A DNA stretch of 64,000 nt from Immundisolibacter cernigliae (GCF_001697225.1 NZ_CP014671.1:1860001-1924000), one strand, 5' to 3'. Positions 28,951 to 38,055 are shown, counted from the first letter of the stretch. Program-made: numbers and translations. Notes: generated by a model not told the origin, from the letters alone.

Positions 28951-29480
28951 ACACCTTCGCCAAGTTCCTGCTGGTTTCGACATCCCTGGCGCCGGTGCTT
29001 GGCGCGGTGGCAGTGAATCAGTTGGCGCATCAGGAACATTGGACCCGCTGGGGCGCGTGGCTAGCCGTGGCCGCGCTGCTAGTCTTTCTCTGCTGGGCAA
29101 TGCTCCGCTATGCGGCAAAGAACGCGCAGAAGCATCTTTTCCATATCAAGGAGTTCGAGCGCAATGACCAGGAGGTACTGGCTTTTCTTTTGGCGTATCT
29201 GCTGCCGTTCGTATCCGCAGAGAACATGGACTTTACCGACGAATGGCTGACTGGCGCGTACATCCTCGGCGTCATTTTTCTGGTCATTGCGCATGCCGGC
29301 GCCTTTCACTTCAACCCGGTGATGGGGCTGCTCGGATATCACTTCTATGCCGTCAAGAACGGCGATGGGGTCTCTCATTTGTTGATCAGCAAGGACGAAC
29401 TGCGACGGCCCGGCAAGGACGTGCAGACGGTGCGGCTCGCCCACAACATCTATCTGCAAGCGGGAGGCATCGATGCTTGA
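28944..29480 (+). CDS. Small membrane protein, KwaA-like (Kiwa-type anti-phage module), tentative
   Basis: The 178-residue protein has four hydrophobic segments (about 7-27, 35-55, 79-94 and 103-125). A soluble C-terminal tail follows, with GYHFYAVKNGDGVSHLLIS followed by a basic segment. It starts with GTG at 28944, with GGAGG 7 bases upstream, and overlaps the hsdS stop by 7 bases. The gene after it encodes a DUF4868-type protein. A four-helix membrane protein paired with a DUF4868 protein is the composition of Kiwa (KwaA/KwaB), in which KwaA is the membrane component and KwaB the effector. The assignment rests on this pairing, length and topology, not on a clear sequence motif. Confidence 0.5.
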   Translation: MLNTFAKFLLVSTSLAPVLGAVAVNQLAHQEHWTRWGAWLAVAALLVFLCWAMLRYAAKNAQKHLFHIKEFERNDQEVLAFLLAYLLPFVSAENMDFTDEWLTGAYILGVIFLVIAHAGAFHFNPVMGLLGYHFYAVKNGDGVSHLLISKDELRRPGKDVQTVRLAHNIYLQAGGIDA

Positions 29481-30354
29481 GAATTTTCAGCTTGCGGCAA
29501 TCGTCAAGCAAGGCGCCCAAACCCGCTTGCTGAGGATACCGCTGCACCAGGCGTTGCAGGATGCCCTCTCACAAAGTTGGCAAGACCAGTACGACGCCTT
29601 TGTAGCAGACGTCGATGAGATTGACTTCAATGCCGGTTACCAACCGGAGGAGCATGAGCGCTTCCGCCTGCCGGACTTCGCGCTACCCGATTGGCTGGCA
29701 AACGAGAATAGCCAGACCGTGCCCGATCTGGATGCCATCACCGATAACGAAAATTTGGTTGATGCCATCAGGGGGATAGTCGGCGTTGCTCGCAATGATC
29801 GGAATGAGGAGCTGATGCTGTTCCAGAACTTCAGCAAGGCTCACGTGATCCAACCGGGGCGCTTTCTGTTTTTGCAGAACAACACTTACGAGACCACGCA
29901 ACGCCCCGGCCTAACGCTCGACGGCAAGTTGAGCGCCGTCTACCTGCCGGCCGACAACAAGCTGTTGTTCCACAACTTCCGGACCGTCAATACATTCCTA
30001 CCGCTAGCCGATTTTTATGAGGAGGCGTCGGAGCAGGAGATTCGGGGGGTTCTGAACCACGATCGCCTGACTCCGGAAGACCCGGATGCCTTGGCGACTG
30101 GTGCCAATCAATGGTTCCGCAAGCGCTTTGCCATGCTCAGGGATTCCGGCATCCTCGATCGGTTCACAGCGCAACAGATAGCGAACCATTCAGAGGGCTT
30201 CGAAGTCGATATTCACCTGGATGGTGACCAGATCGTCTTCCCGTCGGATCGAGCCCAGGCAAAGCGCCTGCTTCAGTTCCTGAACGAAGAGATCTTTCGC
30301 GGCGCCATTACAGAAACGCTCTACGAGACCAACTCGAAGCGTGAGGCCGACTGA
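29473..30354 (+). CDS. DUF4868/KwaB-like protein, tentative
   Basis: The 293-residue soluble protein has the feel of DUF4868. A central strand-rich region (about residues 110-185) contains FQNFSKAHVIQPGRFLFLQ and LLFHNFRTVNTFLPLADFYEE. The C-terminal helix-strand region ends FLNEEIFRGAITETLYETN. KwaB of the Kiwa anti-phage system belongs to DUF4868. The start overlaps the membrane-protein stop by 8 bases, with GGGAGG upstream, so the two are translationally coupled. It is lower in GC than the hsd genes, consistent with separate ancestry. I cannot confirm the family without a profile search. Confidence 0.55.
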   Translation: MLENFQLAAIVKQGAQTRLLRIPLHQALQDALSQSWQDQYDAFVADVDEIDFNAGYQPEEHERFRLPDFALPDWLANENSQTVPDLDAITDNENLVDAIRGIVGVARNDRNEELMLFQNFSKAHVIQPGRFLFLQNNTYETTQRPGLTLDGKLSAVYLPADNKLLFHNFRTVNTFLPLADFYEEASEQEIRGVLNHDRLTPEDPDALATGANQWFRKRFAMLRDSGILDRFTAQQIANHSEGFEVDIHLDGDQIVFPSDRAQAKRLLQFLNEEIFRGAITETLYETNSKREAD

Positions 30355-30875
30355 TGAGCCCAGTCGGCCAGCGTGAAATCCTCACCCAACTGCGTGTGGT
30401 CCAGTTCTTCCAAGACGCGTTCGGGTACGCCTACTCTCCACTCACAGCGTTCGCTCACCAGGGAGAACACATGGGCACGGGGACGCGGGACATGATCCGG
30501 CGCTGTGTGAACGCCGGGCTCCAGGAGCCGGAGTTCGCGGAAGCGGATGGTTTTGTCACGACGATCCGGCGCGCACTGCCACAGCCGCGGAGCCGGCGTA
30601 AGGCCCAAGAGGCCCAAGTAACGCTGCTGGCCTGGGAAGTGGACATGCTCAGGGTCTGTGCCGGGCACCCGGCCACAGGCCAGGACCTGCTGGCCGCCGC
30701 CGGATACTCGTCCCGTACCGGCAATTTCAAGCGGGGTTTGGCCAAGCTCCTCAGCGAGCGGCTGCTGGAGATGACGATACCTGACCAGCCCCGCAGCCAC
30801 AGCCAGCAGTACCGGCTGTCTGCGGCCGGCGAGAAGAAGCTGAAGACGATTGCGCAGGAGCAGAAGCGAAGATGA
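30354..30875 (+). CDS. Chimeric ORF: HsdR N-terminal copy joined to an AlbA_2/RecG-like C-terminal fragment
   Basis: The 173-residue product begins MSPVGQREILTQLRVVQFF and continues FGYAY, nearly the same as the HsdR N-terminus encoded 518 bases downstream (MSTVGQREILTQQRVVAFF). From about residue 40 the sequence changes to GTGTRDMIRRCVNAGLQEPEF. A winged-helix-like region follows (about 95-165), the pattern of the C-terminal end of AlbA_2/RecG-type ATP-binding regulators, whose N-terminal domains are missing. It is an overlapping member of the operon (ATG at 30354, TGA shared with the hsdR start). It could be a recombination scar or a small fused protein; function unknown. Confidence 0.7.
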   Translation: MSPVGQREILTQLRVVQFFQDAFGYAYSPLTAFAHQGEHMGTGTRDMIRRCVNAGLQEPEFAEADGFVTTIRRALPQPRSRRKAQEAQVTLLAWEVDMLRVCAGHPATGQDLLAAAGYSSRTGNFKRGLAKLLSERLLEMTIPDQPRSHSQQYRLSAAGEKKLKTIAQEQKRR

Positions 30876-33800
30876 GCACGGTTGGCCAGCGCGAAATCCT
30901 TACCCAGCAGCGGGTGGTGGCGTTTTTCCGGGACGCGCTCGGTTACGCCTACCTCGGCCACTGGCAGGACCGACCCGACAACGGAAACGTCGAGGAAGCG
31001 CAGCTCACCAACTGGCTGGCGCGCCAGGGCCACAGCGACAAGATCATCGGCAAGGTGCTCCACGAGCTGGGCAAGGCGGCCGCGCTCGGCGGCAGCAAGA
31101 CGCTCTATGACGCCAATCGCGAGGTCTACGGCCTGCTGCGCTATGGCGTAAAGGTACGGCCCGAGGTGGGCGAGCAGAACATTACCGTGTGGTTGATCGA
31201 CTGGGCCAACCCAGCCAGCAATGACTTCGCCATTGCCGAAGAAGTGACCGTTTCCGGAGAGAACACCAAGCGGCCGGATCTGGTGCTGTACGTCAACGGC
31301 ATCGCGCTGGGCGTGCTGGAGCTGAAACGCTCCACGGTGTCGGTGGCCGAGGGCATCCGCCAGAATCTCGACAGCCAGAAAAAGACATTTATCCGGCCGT
31401 TCTACGCCACGGTGCAGCTGGTGATGGCGGGCAACGACACCGAGGGACTGCGCTACGGCGTGATCGAGACGCCGGAAAAATACTGGCTGCGCTGGAGGGA
31501 GCACGGCGCGCCATCCGACATCATGGCGGCGGCCGGCGAAAACGCGCTGCTGCGCGAGCTGGGGCAGCTGTGCGGCAAAGCGCGGCTATTGGAGATCGTG
31601 CACGACTTCATCGTCTTCGACGCCGGCATCAAGAAGACTTGCCGTCACAACCAGTACTTCGGCGTGCGGGCCGCGCAGCAAGCGGTCGCCCGCCGCGAGG
31701 GCGGCATCATCTGGCACACCCAGGGCAGCGGCAAATCGCTGACCATGGTCTGGCTGGCCAAGTGGATCCGCGAAAACGTGGCCAACAGCCGGGTGTTGAT
31801 CATCACTGACCGCACCGAGCTGGACCAGCAGATCGAGACGGTATTCAAAGGCGTGAGCGAGGCCATCTACCGCACCAAAAGCGGAGCCGACCTGGTGCAG
31901 GTGCTCAACGCCAGCGAGGAATGGCTGATCGGCTCGCTGATCCACAAGTTCGGCGCCGGTGACGAGATCGGCGACAAGGACATCGAGGCCTTTGTGGCGG
32001 AGATCAAACAGAGCCTGCCCAGGGGCTTCCACGCCAAGGGCGAGGTCTTCGTCTTTGTGGACGAATGCCACCGCACCCAATCCGGCAAGCTGCACGATGC
32101 GATGAAGGCGCTGCTGCCGGGGGCGATGACCATCGGCTTTACCGGCACACCGCTGCTCAAGAGCGACAAGCGGCGCAGCATCGAGACTTTCGGGCCCTAC
32201 ATCCACACCTACAAGTACGACGAGGCGGTGCGCGACGGCGTGGTGCTGGACCTGCGCTACGAGGCCCGCGACATCGACCAGAACATCACGTCGCAGGCCA
32301 AGATCGACCAGTGGTTCGAGCTCAAGACCCAGGGCCTGACCGATGTGGCGAAGGCTCAGCTCAAACAGCGCTGGGGCACGATGCAGAAGGTGCTCAGCAG
32401 CCGGGACCGGCTGGAGCAGATCGTCGCCGATATCCTGATGGACATGGCCACACGCGACCGGCTGCAGAGCGGCCACGGCAACGCCATGCTGGTGTCCGGC
32501 AGCATCTACTCGGCCTGCCGTTTTTTTGAGCTGTTCCAGCAGACTGATCTGGCGGGCAAGTGCGCGATCGTCACCTCCTACCAGCCGTCGCCGGCTGACA
32601 TCAAGGGCGAGGAGACCGGCGAGGGTCTGACCGAAAAGCTGCGCCAGTACGACATCTACCGCAAGATGCTGGCGGCGCACTTCGACGAGCCCGAAGACAC
32701 GGCCATGGTCAAAGTGGAGCGCTTCGAGCAGGAAGTGAAAAAGCGCTTCATCGACCAGCCGGGGCAGATGAAGCTGCTGATCGTGGTGGACAAGCTGCTG
32801 ACCGGTTTCGACGCGCCACCGGCAACCTACCTCTACATCGACAAGCAGATGCAGGATCACGGCCTGTTCCAGGCCATCTGCCGGGTCAACCGGCTGGATG
32901 GCGAGGACAAGGAATACGGCTACATCATCGACTACAAGGATCTGTTCCGTTCGCTGGAAGGCGCCATCAAGGATTACACCGGCGAGGCCTTCGCGGGTTT
33001 TGATGCGGCCGACGTGGAAGGCCTGCTGAAAGACCGCCTCAGCCAGGGTCGGGAGCGGCTGGAAGAGGCGCGCGAGGCGATCAAGGCGCTGTGCGAGCCG
33101 GTGGCGCCACCGCGCGATACCACCGCCTACGTGCGCTACTTCTGCGCCGCCGAGAGCGGCAACGCCCAGCAACTGAAAGACAACGAGCCCAGGCGGGTGG
33201 CGCTGTACAAGCTGGCGGCGGTGTTCCTGCGCGCTTATGCCAACCTGGCCAACGAGATGCGCGAGGCCGGCTACAGCGAGGCCGAGACCCAGGTGATCAA
33301 GGCCGAGGTGAGTCACTACGAGAAGGTCCGCGAGGAGGTCAAGCTCGCCAGCGGCGACTACATCGATATGAAGCTGTACGAGCCGGCCATGCGCCATCTG
33401 CTCGATACCTACATCCGCGCCGAGGAGAGCGAGAAGCTATCGGCTTTCGATGACCTGACGCTGGTGCAGCTGATCGTCGAGCGCGGCGAAACGGCTGTTG
33501 AGTCGCTGCCCAAAGGCCTGCGCGAAGACCGCGAGGCGATGGCGGAGACCATCGAGAACAACGTCCGCCGGCTGATCATCGACGAGATGGCGGTCAACCC
33601 GAAGTACTACGAGAAGATGTCCGAGCTGCTGGATGCGTTGATCGCGCAGCGCCGGCAGGCGGCCGTGGAGTACAAGGCCTACCTGGCCAGGATCGTCGAG
33701 CTGACGAAGCAGGTCAGCCAGCCGCAGAGTCAGGCGTATCCGGTCCCCATCAACAGCCCCGCTCGGCGCGCGCTGTACGACAACCTGAAAGGTGTGCAAG

Positions 33801-34033
33801 GGCTCGAAGAACGGGTGCGGCAACACGACCAGATGGCCGACTCCGCTGCCGACGCGGCCGAGATCGCCGCACTGGCCGTGGACAACGCCATTCGCCGCGT
33901 GAAGAAGGCGGATTGGCGCGGCAACCGCTTCAAGGAGCGCGAAGTCCGCAACGCCATCAAGGCAGAACTGGGCGGTGACGATGCGCTCGTGGACGCGATG
34001 TTCCAGATCGTGAAGGCCCAGCGTGACTACTGA
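30872..34033 (+). CDS. hsdR: Type I restriction-modification endonuclease/translocase subunit HsdR
   Basis: HsdR cuts unmethylated DNA after ATP-driven translocation. The 1053-residue protein has a PD-ExK nuclease domain with D136, E150 and K152 (VLELKR). The superfamily 2 helicase core has Walker A GSGKS (285-289), DECH (397-400) and GFTGTPLL. Its C-terminal helical region binds the methylase complex. The ATG at 30872 overlaps the stop of the chimeric ORF by 4 bases. Length and motif order are typical. The sequence shows no break, so the restriction complex HsdMSR looks complete. Confidence 0.96.
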   Translation: MSTVGQREILTQQRVVAFFRDALGYAYLGHWQDRPDNGNVEEAQLTNWLARQGHSDKIIGKVLHELGKAAALGGSKTLYDANREVYGLLRYGVKVRPEVGEQNITVWLIDWANPASNDFAIAEEVTVSGENTKRPDLVLYVNGIALGVLELKRSTVSVAEGIRQNLDSQKKTFIRPFYATVQLVMAGNDTEGLRYGVIETPEKYWLRWREHGAPSDIMAAAGENALLRELGQLCGKARLLEIVHDFIVFDAGIKKTCRHNQYFGVRAAQQAVARREGGIIWHTQGSGKSLTMVWLAKWIRENVANSRVLIITDRTELDQQIETVFKGVSEAIYRTKSGADLVQVLNASEEWLIGSLIHKFGAGDEIGDKDIEAFVAEIKQSLPRGFHAKGEVFVFVDECHRTQSGKLHDAMKALLPGAMTIGFTGTPLLKSDKRRSIETFGPYIHTYKYDEAVRDGVVLDLRYEARDIDQNITSQAKIDQWFELKTQGLTDVAKAQLKQRWGTMQKVLSSRDRLEQIVADILMDMATRDRLQSGHGNAMLVSGSIYSACRFFELFQQTDLAGKCAIVTSYQPSPADIKGEETGEGLTEKLRQYDIYRKMLAAHFDEPEDTAMVKVERFEQEVKKRFIDQPGQMKLLIVVDKLLTGFDAPPATYLYIDKQMQDHGLFQAICRVNRLDGEDKEYGYIIDYKDLFRSLEGAIKDYTGEAFAGFDAADVEGLLKDRLSQGRERLEEAREAIKALCEPVAPPRDTTAYVRYFCAAESGNAQQLKDNEPRRVALYKLAAVFLRAYANLANEMREAGYSEAETQVIKAEVSHYEKVREEVKLASGDYIDMKLYEPAMRHLLDTYIRAEESEKLSAFDDLTLVQLIVERGETAVESLPKGLREDREAMAETIENNVRRLIIDEMAVNPKYYEKMSELLDALIAQRRQAAVEYKAYLARIVELTKQVSQPQSQAYPVPINSPARRALYDNLKGVQGLEERVRQHDQMADSAADAAEIAALAVDNAIRRVKKADWRGNRFKEREVRNAIKAELGGDDALVDAMFQIVKAQRDY

Positions 34034-34751
34034 CCGCCAACAGATCGAAGTAGGCGGGATCGCCATCGACGTGGTTCGCAAGGACATCAAGAACCTCCAT
34101 GTCGGCGTTTACCCGCCTTGCGGGCGAGTACGGGTGGCCGCGCCGCTGCGCCTGGATGAGGAGGCCGTGCGGTTGGCGGTCGTTTCGCGCATGGGGTGGA
34201 TTCGCCGCCAGCAGGCCGAGTTCGGGCAACAGGATCGCCAGTCGCAGCGGGAGTTCGTCACCGGCGAAAGTCATTACTTTCAGGGGCGGCGCTACCGGTT
34301 GGACGTGGCCGACCACGACGGCCCGCCGTCCGTGTGGCTGGCAAACAACACGACGATGGCGTTGCGTGTGCGCGCGGGAACCGATACGGCGAAACGCGAA
34401 GCTGTGCTTCAGCGGTGGTATCGGGCGCGGCTGAACGAGCAACTGTCACCGCTGATCGCCAAGTGGGCGCCCAAGGTGGGCGTGGCCGTTGCGGAAGTGC
34501 GCATCAAGCAGATGAAAACACGTTGGGGTAGCTGCAATGCCCAGGCTGGGCGCATCTGGCTGAATCTGGAGTTGGCCAAGAAACCGGCGTTGTGCCTGGA
34601 GTACATCCTCGTGCACGAACTGGTTCACCTGCTCGAACGGCACCACAACGAGCGCTTTCGCGAGTTGATGGATAGGCTGATGCCGCAATGGCGCCTGTAC
34701 CGAGAGGTATTGAACCGAGCGCCCCTGGCGCATGAAGATTGGCCTTACTGA
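34023..34751 (+). CDS. YgjP-like metallopeptidase domain protein (M48-related), linked to hsdR
   Basis: The 242-residue protein has a central basic region, TRWGSC (residues 167-172) and the zinc motif HELVH (198-202) with a later histidine pair in ERHHNERF, typical of the YgjP/DUF45 family of SprT-like proteases. It starts with GTG at 34023 inside the end of hsdR (11-base overlap). Genes of this family are often placed at the end of type I restriction operons; their role there is not established. Proteolysis of the restriction subunit or of DNA-protein crosslinks are possible roles, both unproven. Confidence 0.88.
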   Translation: MTTDRQQIEVGGIAIDVVRKDIKNLHVGVYPPCGRVRVAAPLRLDEEAVRLAVVSRMGWIRRQQAEFGQQDRQSQREFVTGESHYFQGRRYRLDVADHDGPPSVWLANNTTMALRVRAGTDTAKREAVLQRWYRARLNEQLSPLIAKWAPKVGVAVAEVRIKQMKTRWGSCNAQAGRIWLNLELAKKPALCLEYILVHELVHLLERHHNERFRELMDRLMPQWRLYREVLNRAPLAHEDWPY

Positions 34752-34982
34752 TGCGGGCACCGCGTGCAAAGTGTCGCCCTTTGCCTTCAGGCCAGGCCAG
34801 GTCCCTGCGCTCGCCGACGACGGCGGGCAAGATCAGAAATGCGGGCTAAACTGCCCGCCGATTCCGGCCTTGGGCCGCACTGGCACGGCCCGCCGATGGA
34901 CTTTCATTGTTTGCTGGCGCGCCACGCAGAGACGCCTTCAGGCGCGAATGCCTTTGTTGATGCCGCCCGAAACGGCCGGAAA

Positions 34983-35007
34983 TTCGCGGCTAAAGCCGCT
35001 CCTACGG
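34983..35007. repeat. REP-type element, short form (copy F), in the gap after the defence operon
   Basis: TTCGCGGCTAAAGCCGCTCC contains the stem GCGGCT/AGCCGC and matches the common gammaproteobacterial REP word (TTCGCGGC...GCCGCTCCTAC). It lies in the 284-base gap between the metallopeptidase and desaturase genes. Nothing else is recognised in this gap, and no repeat shared with the left edge of the defence operon was found. Confidence 0.7.
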
Positions 35008-35035
35008 TCGTGCCCACGCCAATGGATACCCTGGG

Positions 35036-36130
35036 ATGAATGCACCCTCGCCCAACACCGCCCCCGACCGCTTCGCGCTCGACCACATGCGCCGCCTGGT
35101 GGCCGACCTGTTCGCCTACCGCCCGGCGCTGTACTGGATCGATTTCATCCTGAGCGCCGGCCTGGGCTACGCGCTGGCGCTGGCGTATCTGACCGGCAGC
35201 GGGCCGGTGTGGGCACAGGCGCTGGCCTTCGTCGGCGCCGGCGTGCTGCTGTTCCGGGCCGGCACCTTCATGCACGAGATCGTGCACATGAACGGCCAAG
35301 TCATGCCCGGTTTCCGGCTGTTCTGGAATCTGTTCTACGGCATCCCGCTGCTGATGCCGTCGCTGATGTACCGGAACCACCTGGATCACCACAACGTCAA
35401 CCGCTTCGGCACGCCGCAGGACGGCGAGTACCTGCCGCTGGGCAGCGCGCCCACCGGCGAGACCATCAAATACCTGATCCAGGTGCCGATCCTGCCGCTG
35501 CTGGCGGTGCTGCGCTTCCTGGTGGTGACGCCGCTGTCCTACCTGCACCCGGGCCTGCGGCGCTGGGTGATGCGCCGCGCCTCGTCCTACGGCAGCAACC
35601 CCTACTACCAGCGCCAGGTTCCGGCCGACGAGCCGCTCGCGCTGTGGGCGCTGCAGGAGTGGGCCTGCTTTGCCTGGCTGGCGTTCCTGACCGGCCTGTT
35701 CGTGACCGGCGTGCTGCCGTGGGCGCTGCTGGGCAAGGTCTATCTGTTGATGACCTTTGCCATCGGCCTGAACTGGCTGCGCAATCTGGCCGCTCACAAG
35801 TACGTCAACACCGGCGAGCGCATGAGCCTGCAGGGTCAGCTCGAGGACTCGATCAACATCACCGGTCAGACCTGGCTGACGGCTCTGCTGTTCCCGATCG
35901 GCCTGCGCTACCACGCCCTGCACCACCTGTTCCCGGCCATGCCGTATCACTCGATGGGCGAGGCGCACCGGCGGCTGATGGCGCAGTTGCCGCCCGATGC
36001 CGCCTACCGGGTGACCGACTATCCCAACTTCTTCGCCGCCGTTTCGCAGCTGTGGCGCGGCGCCCGGCAAAGCGCCGGCAACGGCGCGCTGATGCAGGAC
36101 TGGCGCCGGCTCGGCGCACCCGGTGGCTGA
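35036..36130 (+). CDS. Fatty acid desaturase/hydroxylase family membrane protein
   Basis: The 364-residue integral membrane protein has the three histidine boxes of the di-iron desaturase family: H80-EIV-H84, H115-LD-HH119 and HALHH near residue 293. Hydrophobic segments lie at about 33-52, 60-78, 155-180 and 220-265. It probably introduces a double bond or hydroxyl into an acyl chain or long-chain base, using oxygen. It is the first gene of a short operon with the lipid kinase and Tam41-like genes (stop/start overlap of 8 bases with the next). In the setting of the sphingolipid locus it may act on a sphingoid base or ceramide; this is inference. Confidence 0.85.
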   Translation: MNAPSPNTAPDRFALDHMRRLVADLFAYRPALYWIDFILSAGLGYALALAYLTGSGPVWAQALAFVGAGVLLFRAGTFMHEIVHMNGQVMPGFRLFWNLFYGIPLLMPSLMYRNHLDHHNVNRFGTPQDGEYLPLGSAPTGETIKYLIQVPILPLLAVLRFLVVTPLSYLHPGLRRWVMRRASSYGSNPYYQRQVPADEPLALWALQEWACFAWLAFLTGLFVTGVLPWALLGKVYLLMTFAIGLNWLRNLAAHKYVNTGERMSLQGQLEDSINITGQTWLTALLFPIGLRYHALHHLFPAMPYHSMGEAHRRLMAQLPPDAAYRVTDYPNFFAAVSQLWRGARQSAGNGALMQDWRRLGAPGG

Positions 36131-37076
36131 ACCGGCAAGCGTCGGCGTCATCAGCAATCCGGCCAGCCGGCACAACGTCCGCGGCGGCCTGGCGGCGATC
36201 AAGGCCGTGCTCGCCGGCCATCCGGCGATCCCGCACCGGCTGGCCCAAACGCCGCAGCAGATCGAGACCGCGCTCGGCGAACTGGCCGCGGCCGGCGCGA
36301 GCTGCGTGGTGCTCAGCGGCGGCGACGGCACCGTGCAGGCGGCACTGACCACCCTGTCCCTGCGCTCGCCGTTCGCATCCCCACCGACGCTGCTGGTGCT
36401 GGCCGGCGGCACCACCAACATGAGCGCCTACGACCTTGGCAGCCACGGTCGCCCGGCGCGGCTGCTGCGGCGTCTGCTGAGGGGCCGGCTCGCCGTCACG
36501 CGCCGGCGCGTGCTGTGCGTGCGCGAGGCCGACGGCACCACCCGCTGCGGATTTTTCTTCACCGCCGGCGGCCTGCCGGCGGCGGTACGGGATTGCCGCA
36601 CGTTTCGCGAGACCAGCACCCTGCCGGGCATGCGCAGCGCGCTGGGCACGGCGGCATGGATCAGCGGACGACTGCTGCGCCTGCTCGCCGGCCGCGAACC
36701 CTTCGAAGCCTTGCCGGTCAGCTGGCAGCCGGACGCCGAACCGGCCCGCCGCTGCGAGGCGCTGCTGCTGCTGGCCAGCACGCACGAGCGCCTCGCCCTG
36801 GGACTGACGCCGTGGTGGGGCCCTGGCAGCGGCCGGATCAGGACCACACTGATCAGCCGGCCGGCGCGACGCCTGGCGCGGGCGCTGCCGGGACTGCTGC
36901 GCGGGCGCCCGCCGGCCTTTGCGAATGCCGCCACCGGCTACGAAAGCCGGGCGGTCAGCACCTTGCACCTGACTCCTACCGGCGGCTACGCCCTCGATGG
37001 CGAGGATTACTTCCCGCCCGCCGGCAGTGAGCTGGCGATCAGCACCGGCCGCGAATTCGAGTTTCTTCAGCCATGA
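36123..37076 (+). CDS. Diacylglycerol/sphingoid-base/ceramide kinase family protein
   Basis: The 317-residue protein has the DAG-kinase catalytic domain: a nucleotide loop GGDGTVQAAL (residues 66-75) and LVLAGGTTNMSA, corresponding to the GGDGT and GTxN motifs. The C-terminal half carries the beta-sandwich domain of the DgkB/LCB5 fold. The start is GTG at 36123, overlapping the desaturase stop. Enzymes of this fold phosphorylate diacylglycerol, sphingosine or ceramide. Placed between a desaturase and a cytidylyltransferase-like gene, in a locus with serine palmitoyltransferase, it could be a ceramide kinase. The substrate is not shown by sequence. Confidence 0.82.
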   Translation: MAEPASVGVISNPASRHNVRGGLAAIKAVLAGHPAIPHRLAQTPQQIETALGELAAAGASCVVLSGGDGTVQAALTTLSLRSPFASPPTLLVLAGGTTNMSAYDLGSHGRPARLLRRLLRGRLAVTRRRVLCVREADGTTRCGFFFTAGGLPAAVRDCRTFRETSTLPGMRSALGTAAWISGRLLRLLAGREPFEALPVSWQPDAEPARRCEALLLLASTHERLALGLTPWWGPGSGRIRTTLISRPARRLARALPGLLRGRPPAFANAATGYESRAVSTLHLTPTGGYALDGEDYFPPAGSELAISTGREFEFLQP

Positions 37077-38011
37077 GCAGCGCCGACCGCGACGCCCTGC
37101 GTGAGGACATCGACCGCCTGATCGACGCGCCTGCCCCGCCGGGTGCCCTGGCACTGGCGCAGGCGCTGCGCGCGCGCCACGGCGACACCGTGGCGGCGGT
37201 GCTGTTCTACGGCTCGAACTTTCGCCGCGCCGACGACCGCGAGGGCCTGCTGGACCTGTACGTACTGGTCGACGATTGCCGCGCGGCGCTCGCCAGCCGC
37301 CTGTCCGCGCTGGCTTGCCGGCTGCTGCCGCCCAACGTCTATTACCTGGAACTGCTGGTCGATGGCCGCACCGTGCGCTGCAAGTACGCTCTGCTGGAGC
37401 TGCCCGTCTTTGGCCGCTACATGACCGCCCGGCAAAGCTATTTCTGGGGCCGCTTCGGCCAGGCCAGCGGCCTGCTGTACGCACGTGATGCAGCAGCCCG
37501 CCAACAGGTGACGCGGGCACTCGCACAGGCCGTACTGACCCTGCTCGGACGTGCCTTGCCGCTGCTTCCTAATGAAGTCGACGAAGCCACCTGGTGGCAG
37601 ACGGCACTGGCCGCCTGCTACGGCGCGGAGCTGCGCCCGGAGCGGCCGGGGGCGGTCGAGGGACTAGTGCGCGATCTTGCGCCCTGGCGTGAACGACTCA
37701 CGCCGCCGGCCGCCGCCTGCCTGGCCGGCGTCAGGCCGCAGGCCGGGCACTACCGGGTAGAGCTTGCGCCCGGCCGGCGCCGCCTCGGGCGCCTGGGCTG
37801 GGTGGTACGCCGCCTGCTCGGCAAGACGCTGAACGTGGCGCGCCTGATCAAGGCCGCGTTCACCTTCGCCGGCGGTGTCGACTACCTGCTGTGGAAGGTC
37901 GAGCGCCACTCCGGCGTGCGCATCGAGCCAACGCCCTTCCTGCGCCGCCATCCGCTGCTGGGCATCTGGGGCGTGGCCTGGCGGCTGTGGCGACGGGGTG
38001 GGTTCAGATAG
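37073..38011 (+). CDS. Tam41-like nucleotidyltransferase (possible CDP-lipid synthase)
   Basis: The 312-residue protein shows patterns of the Tam41/Mmp37 cytidylyltransferase family: YGSNF and LDLYVLVDD in the N-terminal nucleotidyltransferase core (residues about 45-68), then VYYLELLVDGRTVRCKYALL and a C-terminal helical part. Tam41 makes CDP-diacylglycerol from phosphatidate and CTP in mitochondria. The ATG overlaps the stop of the lipid kinase by 4 bases, so the product of the kinase may be its substrate. A convergent CDP-alcohol phosphotransferase gene lies opposite. The assignment is by motif likeness and context; a profile search is needed to settle it. Confidence 0.55.
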   Translation: MSSADRDALREDIDRLIDAPAPPGALALAQALRARHGDTVAAVLFYGSNFRRADDREGLLDLYVLVDDCRAALASRLSALACRLLPPNVYYLELLVDGRTVRCKYALLELPVFGRYMTARQSYFWGRFGQASGLLYARDAAARQQVTRALAQAVLTLLGRALPLLPNEVDEATWWQTALAACYGAELRPERPGAVEGLVRDLAPWRERLTPPAAACLAGVRPQAGHYRVELAPGRRRLGRLGWVVRRLLGKTLNVARLIKAAFTFAGGVDYLLWKVERHSGVRIEPTPFLRRHPLLGIWGVAWRLWRRGGFR

Positions 38012-38055
38012 CGCCGGGCGACCTGCGCGCGGGCGCAGTCATCCGGGCCGGAAGA

